DNA of 64,000 nt, from assembly GCA_963691835.1 (NCBI GenBank), contig OY829383.1, forward strand, positions 5,084,001-5,148,000. The letters run 5' to 3'. Made by a program: the position numbers and the translations under genes. Positions within the stretch are counted from its first letter, which is position 1; every line of letters starts with the position of its first letter. The stretch comes from G963691835 sp963691835. Its GTDB lineage: Bacteria > Pseudomonadota > Alphaproteobacteria > Thalassobaculales > Thalassobaculaceae. The notes beneath the pieces were generated by a model. It worked only from the letters and a program-made list of their open reading frames with translations, did no database searches and was not told the DNA's origin. Shown in pieces: positions 45,051 to 53,744 of the stretch.

Positions 45051-46115
45051 TCAGTTCGCTTTCGCGGTCACGCCGGCGACCTTGCCGATGGTCGCATTCC
45101 AGTTGTCGACGCAGCCGTCCGCCTTGCAGCGGCTGGCCCAACGCGGCAGCACCAGATTCTCGAGGATCTCCTGACGCTTGGCGACATCGGCCGCCGACGG
45201 CTCGACCAGCGTCATGCCACCCGGATCACCCAGCGGGCAGGGTCCCGAAGTGTTGCAGGCGATGCCCATGCCGTCATTCTCAGCGTTCGCGGCCCACATA
45301 CGATCCTCAAGCGCACCGATCTCCTTCATCATGAAGGCCTGGGTGTCACCATTCATCTTGTCCCAGGTCTTGTTGTTAGCGGCCAGAACGGCAACCGCCC
45401 AGGACAGCGGCAGCTTGTAAGCCGTGTTTACGACCTGCCACCACTTTGCATTGTAGGCCGGCAGCGTGCCGGTGATCCCGCAATCGGCAACGCCCTTCTC
45501 CAGCGCCGGAACAACCTCGGCGAAAGCGATGGTGACGCTGGAGGCACCGAGACCCTCGATGAAGTCACCGAGCGTCGTGGAGTAGGTGCGGATCTTCAGG
45601 CCTTCGAGATCCTCGATGCCCTTGACCTCGGGCTTACACCACATGTTCTGGCTCGGGAACGTGTACATCATCAGCAGCTTCGCATTGAACTGCTTGTCGA
45701 ATTCCTGCTCCAGGATGGGCTTGTAGGCCGTCGTCACCTTCCGGGACAACTCGATCGTCGGCGCCACACCAGCGAGATCGACGCCCTCGATCACCGGGCT
45801 GTCAGAGGCATGGTAGCTGGTGAGCGCGTGCGCGAAGTCGAACACGCCCGACTTCAGCAGCCGCATCGGCTCATAGCCGCTCAGACCGAGTTCCGTGTAG
45901 GACTTGATGTCACCGAGAACGTCGCCGTTGGAGGCGGCCGGCAGGGTCTTGGACCAGAACGGCTGCTCATGGCTCTTGTAGTTGTCCAGGTTGCCCCACG
46001 TTCCGACGACACTGAACTTCCGCTTTTGAATCTCGGCCGAAGCCGGACCGGCAAGCCCAGCCGTCAGCATAAGAGCGGTGCCTGCCGCCAAAGCGGTCTT
46101 CAAGATATGCCGCAT
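45051..46115 (-). CDS. dctP: TRAP transporter substrate-binding protein (DctP family)
   Basis: A 354-residue periplasmic protein with a 27-residue signal peptide (MRHILKTALAAGTALML, cleavage near GPASA). The family's carboxylate-binding arginine lies in LKIRTYS, followed by the VTIAFAEVVPALEKGVADCGITG stretch. Three cysteine pairs near the C-terminus (CNTSGPCPLG, RCKADGC) suggest disulfide bonds. It captures the ligand for the DctQM permease. AGGAG precedes the ATG. The ligand is unknown. It is the first gene of an operon running to the ATC-hydrolase-like gene. Confidence 0.92.
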   Translation of the reverse strand: MRHILKTALAAGTALMLTAGLAGPASAEIQKRKFSVVGTWGNLDNYKSHEQPFWSKTLPAASNGDVLGDIKSYTELGLSGYEPMRLLKSGVFDFAHALTSYHASDSPVIEGVDLAGVAPTIELSRKVTTAYKPILEQEFDKQFNAKLLMMYTFPSQNMWCKPEVKGIEDLEGLKIRTYSTTLGDFIEGLGASSVTIAFAEVVPALEKGVADCGITGTLPAYNAKWWQVVNTAYKLPLSWAVAVLAANNKTWDKMNGDTQAFMMKEIGALEDRMWAANAENDGMGIACNTSGPCPLGDPGGMTLVEPSAADVAKRQEILENLVLPRWASRCKADGCVDNWNATIGKVAGVTAKAN

Positions 46116-46217
46116 CGAAGTCTCCTGTTCGCGTGAAGAAGATCGGATGGGCGCTCTTTGCGGCGCCTGCCCGAAATGAAGCCGCAAGCATGACGCGATG
46201 CAACACCAAGGATCAAG

Positions 46218-46281
46218 CTACGATTAACCGTAGACTGCCGGATTTCTGGCCGCAAAACTCAAGCTGTAGTCTGATATGACT
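46218..46281 (-). promoter_or_regulatory. two palindromic candidate operators upstream of dctP
   Basis: Two imperfect palindromes lie in the 177-base region before dctP. CTACGATTAACCGTAG (46218-46233) pairs at 14 of 16 positions, and AGTCTGATATGACT (46268-46281) has AGTC/GACT arms. Either could bind a dimeric regulator of the TRAP operon. No regulator gene is adjacent, so the assignment is tentative. Confidence 0.4.
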
Positions 46282-46292
46282 GTTTATGTGCG

Positions 46293-47114
46293 CTACTTTT
46301 TCCAGGTCGGCAGGTCGGTAATCAACATCCGCCCGGGGGCATGCGTGATCACGAGTGGCACTTCTGCTTCCTGAATCACATTCTGCGGCGTGACACCGCA
46401 AGCCCAGAAGACCGGGATCTCACCGGGCTTGAAGTCGGTCGGGTCCCCCCAGTCCGGCGTGTCGATGTCGCTGATGCCGATGATCGACGGATCGCCGACG
46501 TGCACAGGCACGCCGTGGGTGTGATCGAAGCGGGATGTGACCTCCACCGCACGGATGGCCTGCTCGTGGGTCATCGGCCGCATGGACACCACCATGCCAC
46601 CCTTGAACGGCCCGGACGGCGTGCAGGCGATCGATGTCTTGTACATCGGCACCACAGTGCCCCGCTCGATGTGGCGGAGGCCGATGCCCGCATCCATCAG
46701 GGCCTGCTCGAACGAGAAAGAGCATCCGATCACAAACGCGACGGAGTCCTCGTTCCAGAAATCGCGAACGTCGCTCGGCGTGTCCATCAGTTGGCCATGG
46801 CGGTAGAGCTTGTAGGCCGGGATATCGGTTCGGATATCAATGTCCTCTCCCAGCATCCAAAGGTCTGGGTTGCCGGTGTCCGAAACACCAACCAGCGGAC
46901 AAGGCTTCGGGTTGCGCTGGCAGAACCGCGCGAAGTCGAGCGCCAGATCCTTGGGCAGGATCACCAGATTTCCCTGAGTCCGGTCCGTTGCCATGCCCGC
47001 GGTCGTCCCGGTGTAGTTCCCGGTTCGAAAGATCCGCCGCAACTCCCCCGGATCAGCGGCTGCCAAATCGGTTGGAAAAACCGACAGATCGTCGTGGGTC
47101 TGTTCCAGCGCCAT
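46293..47114 (-). CDS. DUF1445 family putative hydro-lyase
   Basis: A 273-residue protein of the DUF1445/YcsI putative hydro-lyase family, which also includes the D-glutamate cyclase domain. Family stretches are the GYTGTTAGMATDRTQGNLVILP-like region (here NYTGTTAGMATDRTQ), FVIGCSFSFEQALMDAGI, PMYKTSIACTPSGPFKGGMVVSMRP and PVFWACGVTPQN. The cytoplasmic reaction is probably loss or gain of water on an amino or hydroxy acid. GGGAGAG lies before the ATG at 47114. It lies upstream of dctP on the same strand, separated by the putative operator region. Confidence 0.87.
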   Translation of the reverse strand: MALEQTHDDLSVFPTDLAAADPGELRRIFRTGNYTGTTAGMATDRTQGNLVILPKDLALDFARFCQRNPKPCPLVGVSDTGNPDLWMLGEDIDIRTDIPAYKLYRHGQLMDTPSDVRDFWNEDSVAFVIGCSFSFEQALMDAGIGLRHIERGTVVPMYKTSIACTPSGPFKGGMVVSMRPMTHEQAIRAVEVTSRFDHTHGVPVHVGDPSIIGISDIDTPDWGDPTDFKPGEIPVFWACGVTPQNVIQEAEVPLVITHAPGRMLITDLPTWKK

Positions 47115-47178
47115 GTCACTCTCCCGAATGCGTCGGCAGAGGCTCGCATTTTCGCGGCTCCGGCGAAAGAGGAAGCCG

Positions 47179-47982
47179 TCAGCGCCGGTGGTGCAGCGTG
47201 GTCGCGACGACCGCAGCGACGGCCATCCCGACCAGGAAGGCAACGACGACCGCCCACGGTCCGGACATCCGATCGGCAACGGCCCAGAGCGTCAGGCAGA
47301 GTGAGGCGTAGGAGGACTGGTTGACCCGTGCCGCCAGGAGGGCGCGGGCGGCGAACACCCCGCCGTAATGGCCGCTCAACATCCACACATTGGCGCAGAG
47401 GTTGGTCGGAAACCCGAACAACACGCCTGACCAAAACGGCGCCAAATGGGGGCCGACAGTGGCCGCCCCTGCGATCACACCCCCGGCAACGCTTGAGCGG
47501 AGGAGAAGAAACCGCCAGCCCGCCGGAACCTCGACCGACTTGATGTCAGGTGTCCCGGACGGCAATCGTCCAATGCGCCAGGAAAGAATTGCGGAAACGA
47601 GGATCGAAAGGCATGCGATCCAGATCGTCGTCTCCACCCACGTCAGTATCCAAACACCGAGGCTCCACGCGGCGGACCCGCCAAGCAGAGCCGGAAAAAA
47701 ATACGTCACCAACAAAAGACGCGCCGTGACGGCGGAGAAGATCAGAACAGGGCCCGCAACGGCAAAACCGAACAAACCGGCCTCCGCCAGGAATGCGCCG
47801 TCCACATCAAAGGACAGGATGAAAAAACCTGGCCCGGCATTCAGGGGAATGGAGATCAGCACCCCTGTGAGAAGCGGGCCGAGACGCAAGGCCAAACGCC
47901 CCGCCGCGACCATGACAGAGGCTGTAGCCGCCCCTTTCCAGACGACCGAGAACAGGGCCGTCGCCAATGCGCCGCTCATCAT
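47179..47982 (-). CDS. hypothetical membrane protein, 267 residues
   Basis: An integral membrane protein with about seven to eight hydrophobic helices and a GxxPFWSGVLFGFPTN-like motif in the second half and PLLTGVLISIPLNAGPGFF in the first. Together these two P-x-x-x-G-V-L-x-x-x-P stretches look like an internal duplication, as in small transporters. I do not recognise the family. Two ATG codons in tandem open the frame and the ribosome site is weak. It is upstream of the DUF1445 gene on the same strand (64-base gap) and may be co-transcribed, as a permease for its substrate. Confidence 0.75.
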   Translation of the reverse strand: MMSGALATALFSVVWKGAATASVMVAAGRLALRLGPLLTGVLISIPLNAGPGFFILSFDVDGAFLAEAGLFGFAVAGPVLIFSAVTARLLLVTYFFPALLGGSAAWSLGVWILTWVETTIWIACLSILVSAILSWRIGRLPSGTPDIKSVEVPAGWRFLLLRSSVAGGVIAGAATVGPHLAPFWSGVLFGFPTNLCANVWMLSGHYGGVFAARALLAARVNQSSYASLCLTLWAVADRMSGPWAVVVAFLVGMAVAAVVATTLHHRR

Positions 47983-48007
47983 AAGCTGATCCGTTTAGGC
48001 AGATACC

Positions 48008-48844
48008 TCAGGCAGCATCGGTTCGCTTGGACCCATGGCTTTCGAAGAACCGGCTGACAGCGTCCTGATGGATGGCCGCAGCCTCGTCGAGAGCATCGCC
48101 TCGCGGGGCCGGATCGTGTTCGAAGTGGCCGAACGTGTCCTCCCCCCGGACGAGGCTCGCGCCAAGGCGCCCCTCCCCCATGAACCGGACATGGGTGGGA
48201 ATGTAGCTGACGCCGATACCAATGCGCCGGTCGGACCCTTGATTGGGGTTGGACGCATGGATCAGATGGGTGTGGTGGAGAGAAATCGATCCAACCGGCA
48301 CCTCAAGCGCCACCGCCTTTTCCTCATCGAACTGTGCGGCGATGGTCTGGCCGTTGGACAGCAGGTTCTGTGCGGACTTCTCTGTCTTATGATCCCGCTG
48401 ACCGATCGTGTGACTGCCCGGGATCGCCATCATGCAGCCCGTCTCCACCGTTGCCGGAGACAGCGGGATCCAGGCGGTCACATGCTCATAGGGGTGGAGA
48501 TTGAAGTAGGTCCCATCCTGGTGCCAGCTTACGAAGCGGCCGTCGCCCGGCTCCTTAACCCAGCAGGTCAGGTGGTAGACGAGCAGGTTCCTGCCGATCA
48601 GCCCTTCGACCACATCCAGAAGCCCCGAATGCCGGACCAGTGCGTCCATCCACGGATAAAGGAGATGGGTTTTGGCGCGGACGAAACCCGGCATGTCGCC
48701 GATCTTCTGACCGGCCGCCGCCTCAACGGCCTCAAACTCCGCCCTCAGATTCGCGATTTCCGTCTCCGAGAAGACCGGAACCGGGCAAAGGAATCCATCC
48801 TGCCGGTAGGACTCGACTTGTTCGGACGTCAGAGCGGAGACCAT
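48008..48844 (-). CDS. phytanoyl-CoA dioxygenase (PhyH) family protein
   Basis: A 278-residue Fe(II)/2-oxoglutarate-dependent oxygenase. The iron ligands are the His-x-Asp of SWHQDGTYF and the distal His in LIHASNPNQG; the 2-oxoglutarate-binding arginine is in DRRIGIGVSYIP. The N-terminal SEQVESYRQDGFLCPVPVFS matches PhyH proteins, which hydroxylate small molecules, often secondary metabolites or osmolytes. GAGG lies before the ATG. It sits between the unknown membrane protein gene and a small ORF on the same strand. Its substrate is unknown. Confidence 0.88.
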   Translation of the reverse strand: MVSALTSEQVESYRQDGFLCPVPVFSETEIANLRAEFEAVEAAAGQKIGDMPGFVRAKTHLLYPWMDALVRHSGLLDVVEGLIGRNLLVYHLTCWVKEPGDGRFVSWHQDGTYFNLHPYEHVTAWIPLSPATVETGCMMAIPGSHTIGQRDHKTEKSAQNLLSNGQTIAAQFDEEKAVALEVPVGSISLHHTHLIHASNPNQGSDRRIGIGVSYIPTHVRFMGEGRLGASLVRGEDTFGHFEHDPAPRGDALDEAAAIHQDAVSRFFESHGSKRTDAA

Positions 48845-48920
48845 GGAAGAACCTCAGGGCTGGGCGAAACAATCACCGGAGCCTCCCCCGGAACCGTCCA
48901 CCACGCAAGGCGGTCGTTCC

Positions 48921-49109
48921 TCAGGTCCTGACGACGAATTCCATCCCGCTTTGGTTCCCGACCCAGAGCCCGGGCTTTGTTTTCCGAAGACTGATCATCA
49001 ATTGCCCAACGGCGACGTCGATCCAATCACCCCGCATGCGAACGATCTTGCCAGGCATGGACTTGTCCGTGTCCGTGCAGTCGACGGTTACAGCATCATC
49101 AAGACGCAT
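48921..49109 (-). CDS. small conserved-looking protein, 62 residues
   Basis: A short gene with an excellent ribosome site (AGGAGG five bases before the ATG). The product starts MRLDDAVTVDCTDTDKSMPGK and is mostly beta strands, with a VRMRGDWIDVAVGQ segment and a final SGMEFVVRT; there is no signal peptide. Its small-barrel look resembles PilZ- or Hfq-like folds, but I cannot assign it. It lies 76 bases upstream of the PhyH gene on the same strand. Confidence 0.7.
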   Translation of the reverse strand: MRLDDAVTVDCTDTDKSMPGKIVRMRGDWIDVAVGQLMISLRKTKPGLWVGNQSGMEFVVRT

Positions 49110-49195
49110 CGCGTCCTCCTATTGGCAATTCGGGTGAGAGGCTGCTGAAAGTTGATGACAGCCGCAATCGCGCGGCGGAGAAACCATTCGCCAAC

Positions 49196-49762
49196 CTATG
49201 CCGCCCCCGCCCGGTAGCTCAGCGCGTTGTACAGATCCTCGGTGAACAGCGCTCTCTCCCCGGTCTTGAGGTTCCAGATCGACCGGCGATGTCCGGCGAG
49301 ATCCCCGTGATAGACATGCAGGCCGTATGTCGGTGCGACGCTAGGGTTGGAGATGGCGTGAACATCCTCTGGCCCCAAATGGATCACGTCTCCCGGGCCG
49401 ACGTTGCGGGTCGGCTTGGAGACAAGGCCGCCGTCTTCCGCAACATCCCACAGATGATGAACCTCCACCCCGTCATACATCCCGACGACGGCCGTCATGC
49501 CGTGATCGTGGGGCGGGCCGCCGACTTCGGGGAACTGTTTGACGAGGTAGACGCTGACCGTCTCGTCGGAGAACAGAACCAATTCGTCCCGCCCTTCTTC
49601 AACTTTCGGGACCGCAGCCGCAACCGCGGCGGGATCGGACACAGCCTCCCGCATCAAGGCGACCAACGCCCCATCCGGATCCGGCGTTCGCACGGCCTCG
49701 CGGCACCGCTGGATGAACCTGTCCGTATCGAATGTCGCCGTTGAAGACTGTGCAGACTCCAT
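49196..49762 (-). CDS. cysteine dioxygenase-like cupin protein
   Basis: A 188-residue protein of the cysteine dioxygenase-like cupin group. The metal-binding cupin motif is GGPPHDHGMTAVVGMYDGVE, followed by the second motif around DVIHLGPEDVHAISNPS with its histidine, then YGLHVYHGDL. Such enzymes add oxygen to a thiol or are metal-binding relatives of unknown function. GGGAGGG lies seven bases before the ATG at 49762. It lies upstream of the 62-residue gene on the same strand. Confidence 0.83.
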   Translation of the reverse strand: MESAQSSTATFDTDRFIQRCREAVRTPDPDGALVALMREAVSDPAAVAAAVPKVEEGRDELVLFSDETVSVYLVKQFPEVGGPPHDHGMTAVVGMYDGVEVHHLWDVAEDGGLVSKPTRNVGPGDVIHLGPEDVHAISNPSVAPTYGLHVYHGDLAGHRRSIWNLKTGERALFTEDLYNALSYRAGAA

Positions 49763-49792
49763 TGCCGCGCCCTCCCCGTTCAAGAGTTAGAA

Positions 49793-50101
49793 CTACTTTT
49801 TCGTCGCTTCCGTGCCGCGAATCGCCAGCTCGAGATTGCGGAGCGTCTGCTCAAGCTCGGTTCTTTGGCGGTAGGTCAGATCTTCATATCCAAGCGCGAA
49901 ACGGATGCCCTCGGCCCGATCCTTCAAGCGCTGGAGCCGGTTGTCGTCCTGCACGACGGACCCCCGACGTTTCCGGAACGTGCGCGTCTCAACCTCCCAA
50001 CGCCGGTAGTAGCGGCGCTTTTTTGCCTCGAGAAGCAGGTCATAGGCCCGAGCGAGATCGTCGATCGTCACACTGTCCGGCGACCGTCGACGTGCGCTCA
50101 T
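49793..50101 (-). CDS. conserved hypothetical protein, 102 residues, der-linked
   Basis: A highly charged, helical protein (MSARRRSPDSVTIDDLARAY, then KKRRYYRRWEVETRTFRKRRG). AGGAG lies before its ATG at 50101, inside the last bases of der, whose stop is five bases upstream. It is downstream of der in the same orientation, suggesting a role with translation or ribosome assembly. No known domain is recognised. A longer open frame running into der is not coding. Confidence 0.75.
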   Translation of the reverse strand: MSARRRSPDSVTIDDLARAYDLLLEAKKRRYYRRWEVETRTFRKRRGSVVQDDNRLQRLKDRAEGIRFALGYEDLTYRQRTELEQTLRNLELAIRGTEATKK

Positions 50102-50106
50102 GCGGT

Positions 50107-51525
50107 CTACTCCTGTTTCACGTACGGATTGCGTCCACCCCGAATCATAAACCGGATTGGGACGCCGACGAGCCCGAAATCGTCCCGCAGACCATTCACA
50201 AGGTAGCGGGTGTAGGCTTCTGGCAACTCTGTCGGCTGGCTGACGAACGCCGCGAAGGTCGGAGGACGGGTCTTCACCTGGGTCATGTAGCGGAGCCGGA
50301 CGCGCCGGCCCTTGGCGAGCGGCGGCGGATGCGCCTCCGTCTTTTCCTGGAGCCAGCGGTTGAGTTTGCCTGTGGAAACCCGGGCGTTCCACGTGTCATA
50401 GACCTCGAACGAGGCATCGAGCAGATCGTCGAGCTTCCGCCCGCGCTCAGCCGAAATGGTGATCCACGGCAGGCCTCGAACCTGAGGCAGCGAGATTTCC
50501 AGGCGGTCCCGGAATGCTTTCACAGCTGCCGATTTCTCCTCGACCAGATCCCATTTGTTGAGCGCGATGACCAAGGCCCGCCCTTCCTCGACCACCTGAC
50601 GGGCGATGGTAAGGTCCTGCTTCTCCAGCGGGCTCGTGGCGTCCAGCACCAACACCACCACATGGGCGAACTGGATCGCGCGCCGGGTCTCTCCCCCTGA
50701 CAAACGCTCGATCTTCTCCGTCACGCGGGCCCGGCGCCGAAGCCCGGCTGTATCGACCAGGACGACCGGCTTGTCCCGCCATGTCCACTCAACCTCGATC
50801 GCGTCACGGGTGATGCCCGCTTCGGGGCCGGTCAGCATCCGATCCTGGCCGATCAGGGCATTCAGCAACGTCGACTTGCCCACATTGGGCCGCCCGACGA
50901 TCGTCAGCCTCAGAACCCTGGGGCGATCGGCATCGGTCCAAACGGTCAAGCCTTCCGGATGCTCTCCATCCTCGCTCAACTCGAGCGACGCAGTTCCGTT
51001 GTCGTCCGCGTCATCCGTATCATCCTCTTCCGGCAGAACCTCACGAATTGCCTGATACAGATCGGCCAGACCCTCCCCATGCTCGGCAGAGATGGGGATC
51101 GGCTCCCCAAGTCCAAGCGAGTAGGCATCATAGTACCCGGCATTGGCGTCCCGCCCCTCGCTCTTGTTGGCGACCAGGACCACCCGGTCCTTCGCCTGGC
51201 GCAACCAGCGTCCGAAGAAATTGTCGAGCGGGGTCACACCGGCCTTGGCATCGATCAGCATCAGGACGACATCGGCCTCGGCGATCGCCGCCTCGGTCTG
51301 CGCGCGCATCCGCGCTTCGAGACTGTCGTCGTTCGCGTCTTCGTACCCAGCGGTATCGATCACCCGGAAGGTGAGATCCGCGATCCGCCCATCCCCCTCG
51401 CGGCGGTCGCGGGTAACACCGGGCGTGTCGTCAACAATGGCCTGACGCCGACCGATCAAGCGGTTGAAGAGCGTGGACTTCCCGACGTTCGGCCGTCCGA
51501 CAATCGCCACGGTGAGCCGGGACAT
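50107..51525 (-). CDS. der: ribosome biogenesis GTPase Der (EngA)
   Basis: A 472-residue protein with two tandem GTPase domains and a KH-like C-terminal domain, diagnostic of Der. G1 motifs are GRPNVGKSTLFN and GRPNVGKSTLLN; G3 are DTAGYED and DTAGLRRRA; G4 are NKSEG and NKWD. The linker between the domains is long and acidic (EEDDTDDADDNG). The KH region ends TRYLVNGLRDDFGLVGVPIRFMIRGGRNPY. It acts in 50S maturation. The ATG at 51525 is used. It is in the yfgM-like/bamB/der order common in proteobacteria. Confidence 0.97.
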   Translation of the reverse strand: MSRLTVAIVGRPNVGKSTLFNRLIGRRQAIVDDTPGVTRDRREGDGRIADLTFRVIDTAGYEDANDDSLEARMRAQTEAAIAEADVVLMLIDAKAGVTPLDNFFGRWLRQAKDRVVLVANKSEGRDANAGYYDAYSLGLGEPIPISAEHGEGLADLYQAIREVLPEEDDTDDADDNGTASLELSEDGEHPEGLTVWTDADRPRVLRLTIVGRPNVGKSTLLNALIGQDRMLTGPEAGITRDAIEVEWTWRDKPVVLVDTAGLRRRARVTEKIERLSGGETRRAIQFAHVVVLVLDATSPLEKQDLTIARQVVEEGRALVIALNKWDLVEEKSAAVKAFRDRLEISLPQVRGLPWITISAERGRKLDDLLDASFEVYDTWNARVSTGKLNRWLQEKTEAHPPPLAKGRRVRLRYMTQVKTRPPTFAAFVSQPTELPEAYTRYLVNGLRDDFGLVGVPIRFMIRGGRNPYVKQE

Positions 51526-51544
51526 CGCCAATCATCCCGCCCAG

Positions 51545-52906
51545 TCAACGATAGGCCACGACGCGGGCGTCGTCGGTCAGGAAGTAGATGGTGCCATTGG
51601 CCACGATCGGCGCCACATAAACCGGATCATCCAGATCGATGAGACCCAGGATTTCTCCAGAGTAGGGGGAGATCGCGAAAGCCTCGCCGATGGAGTTGGC
51701 GACGATCAGCCGATCACCGGCCAGCGTCGGCCCGGCATAGTAAATCGGCTGCTCCCGGTCCTCGGGATCCTCGAACGCCGGCAGACGCTGTATCCACTTC
51801 ACCCGGCCGTCCCGGCGTGTCAGGCAAATGACCTCTCCGCCGTTGGAGACCACGTAGATGAACTCGCCCGCGATCCAAGGCATGTGGACGCCGCCGATCT
51901 GCCGGTCCCATACCCGCCGTCCGGTCACAAGATCCGTCGCGATCATCCGTCCGCCATGGCTGATCGCGACGACGAGCGTATCGTCGACCGCGGGGTTGCC
52001 GCGCACGTCCGACAGCCGGGCTACCGGATCAAGGCTGCGAAGCTGACTTAAGCTATCCACCCAAAGAAGGCGGCCGTTCTCCACCCGCAACGCGTATATC
52101 TCGCCGGACGAGTACGGGATGATCACGACGTCCCCGGCCACCGCCGGGCTAGCACCGCCCAAGAGTGCTGAAATCTCGGCGATCCCCGTGTGCGACCAGA
52201 GCCGCTCGCCTGTCGACACATCAAGCGCGAAGGACTGATTGTCGATGCTGATGACGAAGACACGGCCGTCCGCGACGGTCGGCGCACCCCGGATCGGTGC
52301 GGGGAGTTTCACCCGCCACAGCTCTTGGCCACTCTCCAGATCAAGCGCGATCGTCTCACCTGAGCCGGTCGCGGCAAAAACCCGCGCACCGTCCGAGGTG
52401 ATGCCGCCGCTGAAAACAGCGTCCTCTTCGTCGCTCGGCCGGGTATCGAAGTCCCAAAGCTCGTCGCCGTCCTCTGTCGAGAGGGCGCTGAGCTGGCCCT
52501 CGGCGTCCAAGACCAAGAGGCGGTTGCCGACCACGATTGGCGAGGACAGCAGACTGGTCTCATCCTGCGCGCCAGCACCGATATCCCGCGACCAAGCCTG
52601 ATCTATGGCCGTCGCAACGTCCACATGCTGCATGACATGCTGCGCATTGCCGCCCGGCTGCGGCCAGTCCGGATTGGTATAAGGCCGCGGCAGCCGGACT
52701 TCGAGGCCGGCAATCTGCGGATCCTCTTCAAGCCCCCGGTCGAACAGCATGATGGGGATGCGCTCCCCCTCGATGATCGGATCCGTGTCCGTCTCGCCAA
52801 GAAACCCCGTATCGCAGGCAGACAGCAGGAGCAGCAGGCCGGCAGCCATGGGGCGCAGGAGCGGGCGGCCGCCGTCCGGTCCAGTCGAACGTCGTGATGC
52901 GGGCAT
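51545..52906 (-). CDS. bamB: outer membrane assembly lipoprotein BamB-like (PQQ-repeat beta-propeller)
   Basis: A 453-residue lipoprotein. The N-terminal signal ends in the lipobox LLLSAC, so it is anchored to the outer membrane. After that come about eight PQQ-like blades, with repeats such as ALSTEDGDELWDFD, ALDLESGQELWRV, ALDVSTGERLWSH, ALRVENGRLLWVD and ATDLVTGRRVWDR. BamB helps the BamA machine insert outer membrane proteins. It follows the yfgM-like gene by five bases and precedes der by 19, the conserved order. Confidence 0.92.
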   Translation of the reverse strand: MPASRRSTGPDGGRPLLRPMAAGLLLLLSACDTGFLGETDTDPIIEGERIPIMLFDRGLEEDPQIAGLEVRLPRPYTNPDWPQPGGNAQHVMQHVDVATAIDQAWSRDIGAGAQDETSLLSSPIVVGNRLLVLDAEGQLSALSTEDGDELWDFDTRPSDEEDAVFSGGITSDGARVFAATGSGETIALDLESGQELWRVKLPAPIRGAPTVADGRVFVISIDNQSFALDVSTGERLWSHTGIAEISALLGGASPAVAGDVVIIPYSSGEIYALRVENGRLLWVDSLSQLRSLDPVARLSDVRGNPAVDDTLVVAISHGGRMIATDLVTGRRVWDRQIGGVHMPWIAGEFIYVVSNGGEVICLTRRDGRVKWIQRLPAFEDPEDREQPIYYAGPTLAGDRLIVANSIGEAFAISPYSGEILGLIDLDDPVYVAPIVANGTIYFLTDDARVVAYR

Positions 52907-52911
52907 TGCGC

Positions 52912-53556
52912 TCAGCCGCCGATGGCGCGGCGGAGTTCGGCCGCGCGGGCACGCAGAAGTGCCGGCGTATCAGCCCCGTCGATGAGGGTTTCGAGGACCG
53001 TCGAGGCCCCGCCATTGTCACCCGCCGCGATCAGCGCGAGCGCCCGCAACTCGATCGCGGTGTGGCGCCAGGGACCGTCGCCATCGGCCAGCGTTCCGAC
53101 CAGCCCGTCAACGGCGGCTCCATCCCCGCCATCCAGCGCCAGCCGCGCCGCATGAAGGCGGGCGACGTCCCGATAGGCGACTGGAACTGCGGTGTCCGCG
53201 ATGATCCCTTCGTAGAGGGTTCGCGCCGCGTCCGCGCCGTCGGCTTTGATCGCCAGGTTGGCGTCCCGGAGACGCGCCAACGCCGCGTATCCGCCGCCGC
53301 CGTCGCGAACGATGGCGGACAGCTCAGCCCGCGCGCCCTCGACATCGCCGTCAGCCGCCTTGCGCTCCGCCGACTGATATCGTGACGACGTTTCTTCCTT
53401 CTGGGACTGTTGCCATTCCCGATACATCCGGGAGCCGCCAATCGCGAGCACGATGGCGACCGCCGCGGCGATCAGGTAGATCCCGTATTTGTTCCAGAGT
53501 TTAGCCGCACGCTCCTGGCGCAGCTCCTCATCGACCTCTTGGAATATGTCGGCCAA
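52912..53556 (-). CDS. YfgM-like TPR membrane protein (ancillary translocon subunit)
   Basis: A 214-residue protein with a short cytoplasmic end (MADIFQEVDEELRQERAAKLWNKYG), one membrane helix (IYLIAAAVAIVLAIGGSRMY) and a periplasmic region of alanine-rich TPR-like helices. This is the plan of YfgM, which associates with SecYEG and periplasmic chaperones. The start is a TTG with GGGAG six bases upstream. It heads the operon with bamB and der. Confidence 0.87.
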   Translation of the reverse strand: MADIFQEVDEELRQERAAKLWNKYGIYLIAAAVAIVLAIGGSRMYREWQQSQKEETSSRYQSAERKAADGDVEGARAELSAIVRDGGGGYAALARLRDANLAIKADGADAARTLYEGIIADTAVPVAYRDVARLHAARLALDGGDGAAVDGLVGTLADGDGPWRHTAIELRALALIAAGDNGGASTVLETLIDGADTPALLRARAAELRRAIGG

Positions 53557-53744
53557 CGCCGTCTCCCGCTTGGGTATCCGCTTCCCCCGCTCTGACGGCG
53601 GAACCTATCCTCGCGTCCCCGCGAAATCAAACGGCTTCGGCATGCGGGACGGGGTTTACGTTCTGAGCCTTTTGAGGAAGACTTTCAAAGGAAACGCGAC
53701 GGGCCGTAGCCGGACGGTCCGTGAGACGAACGGGCGGGAGGCAC

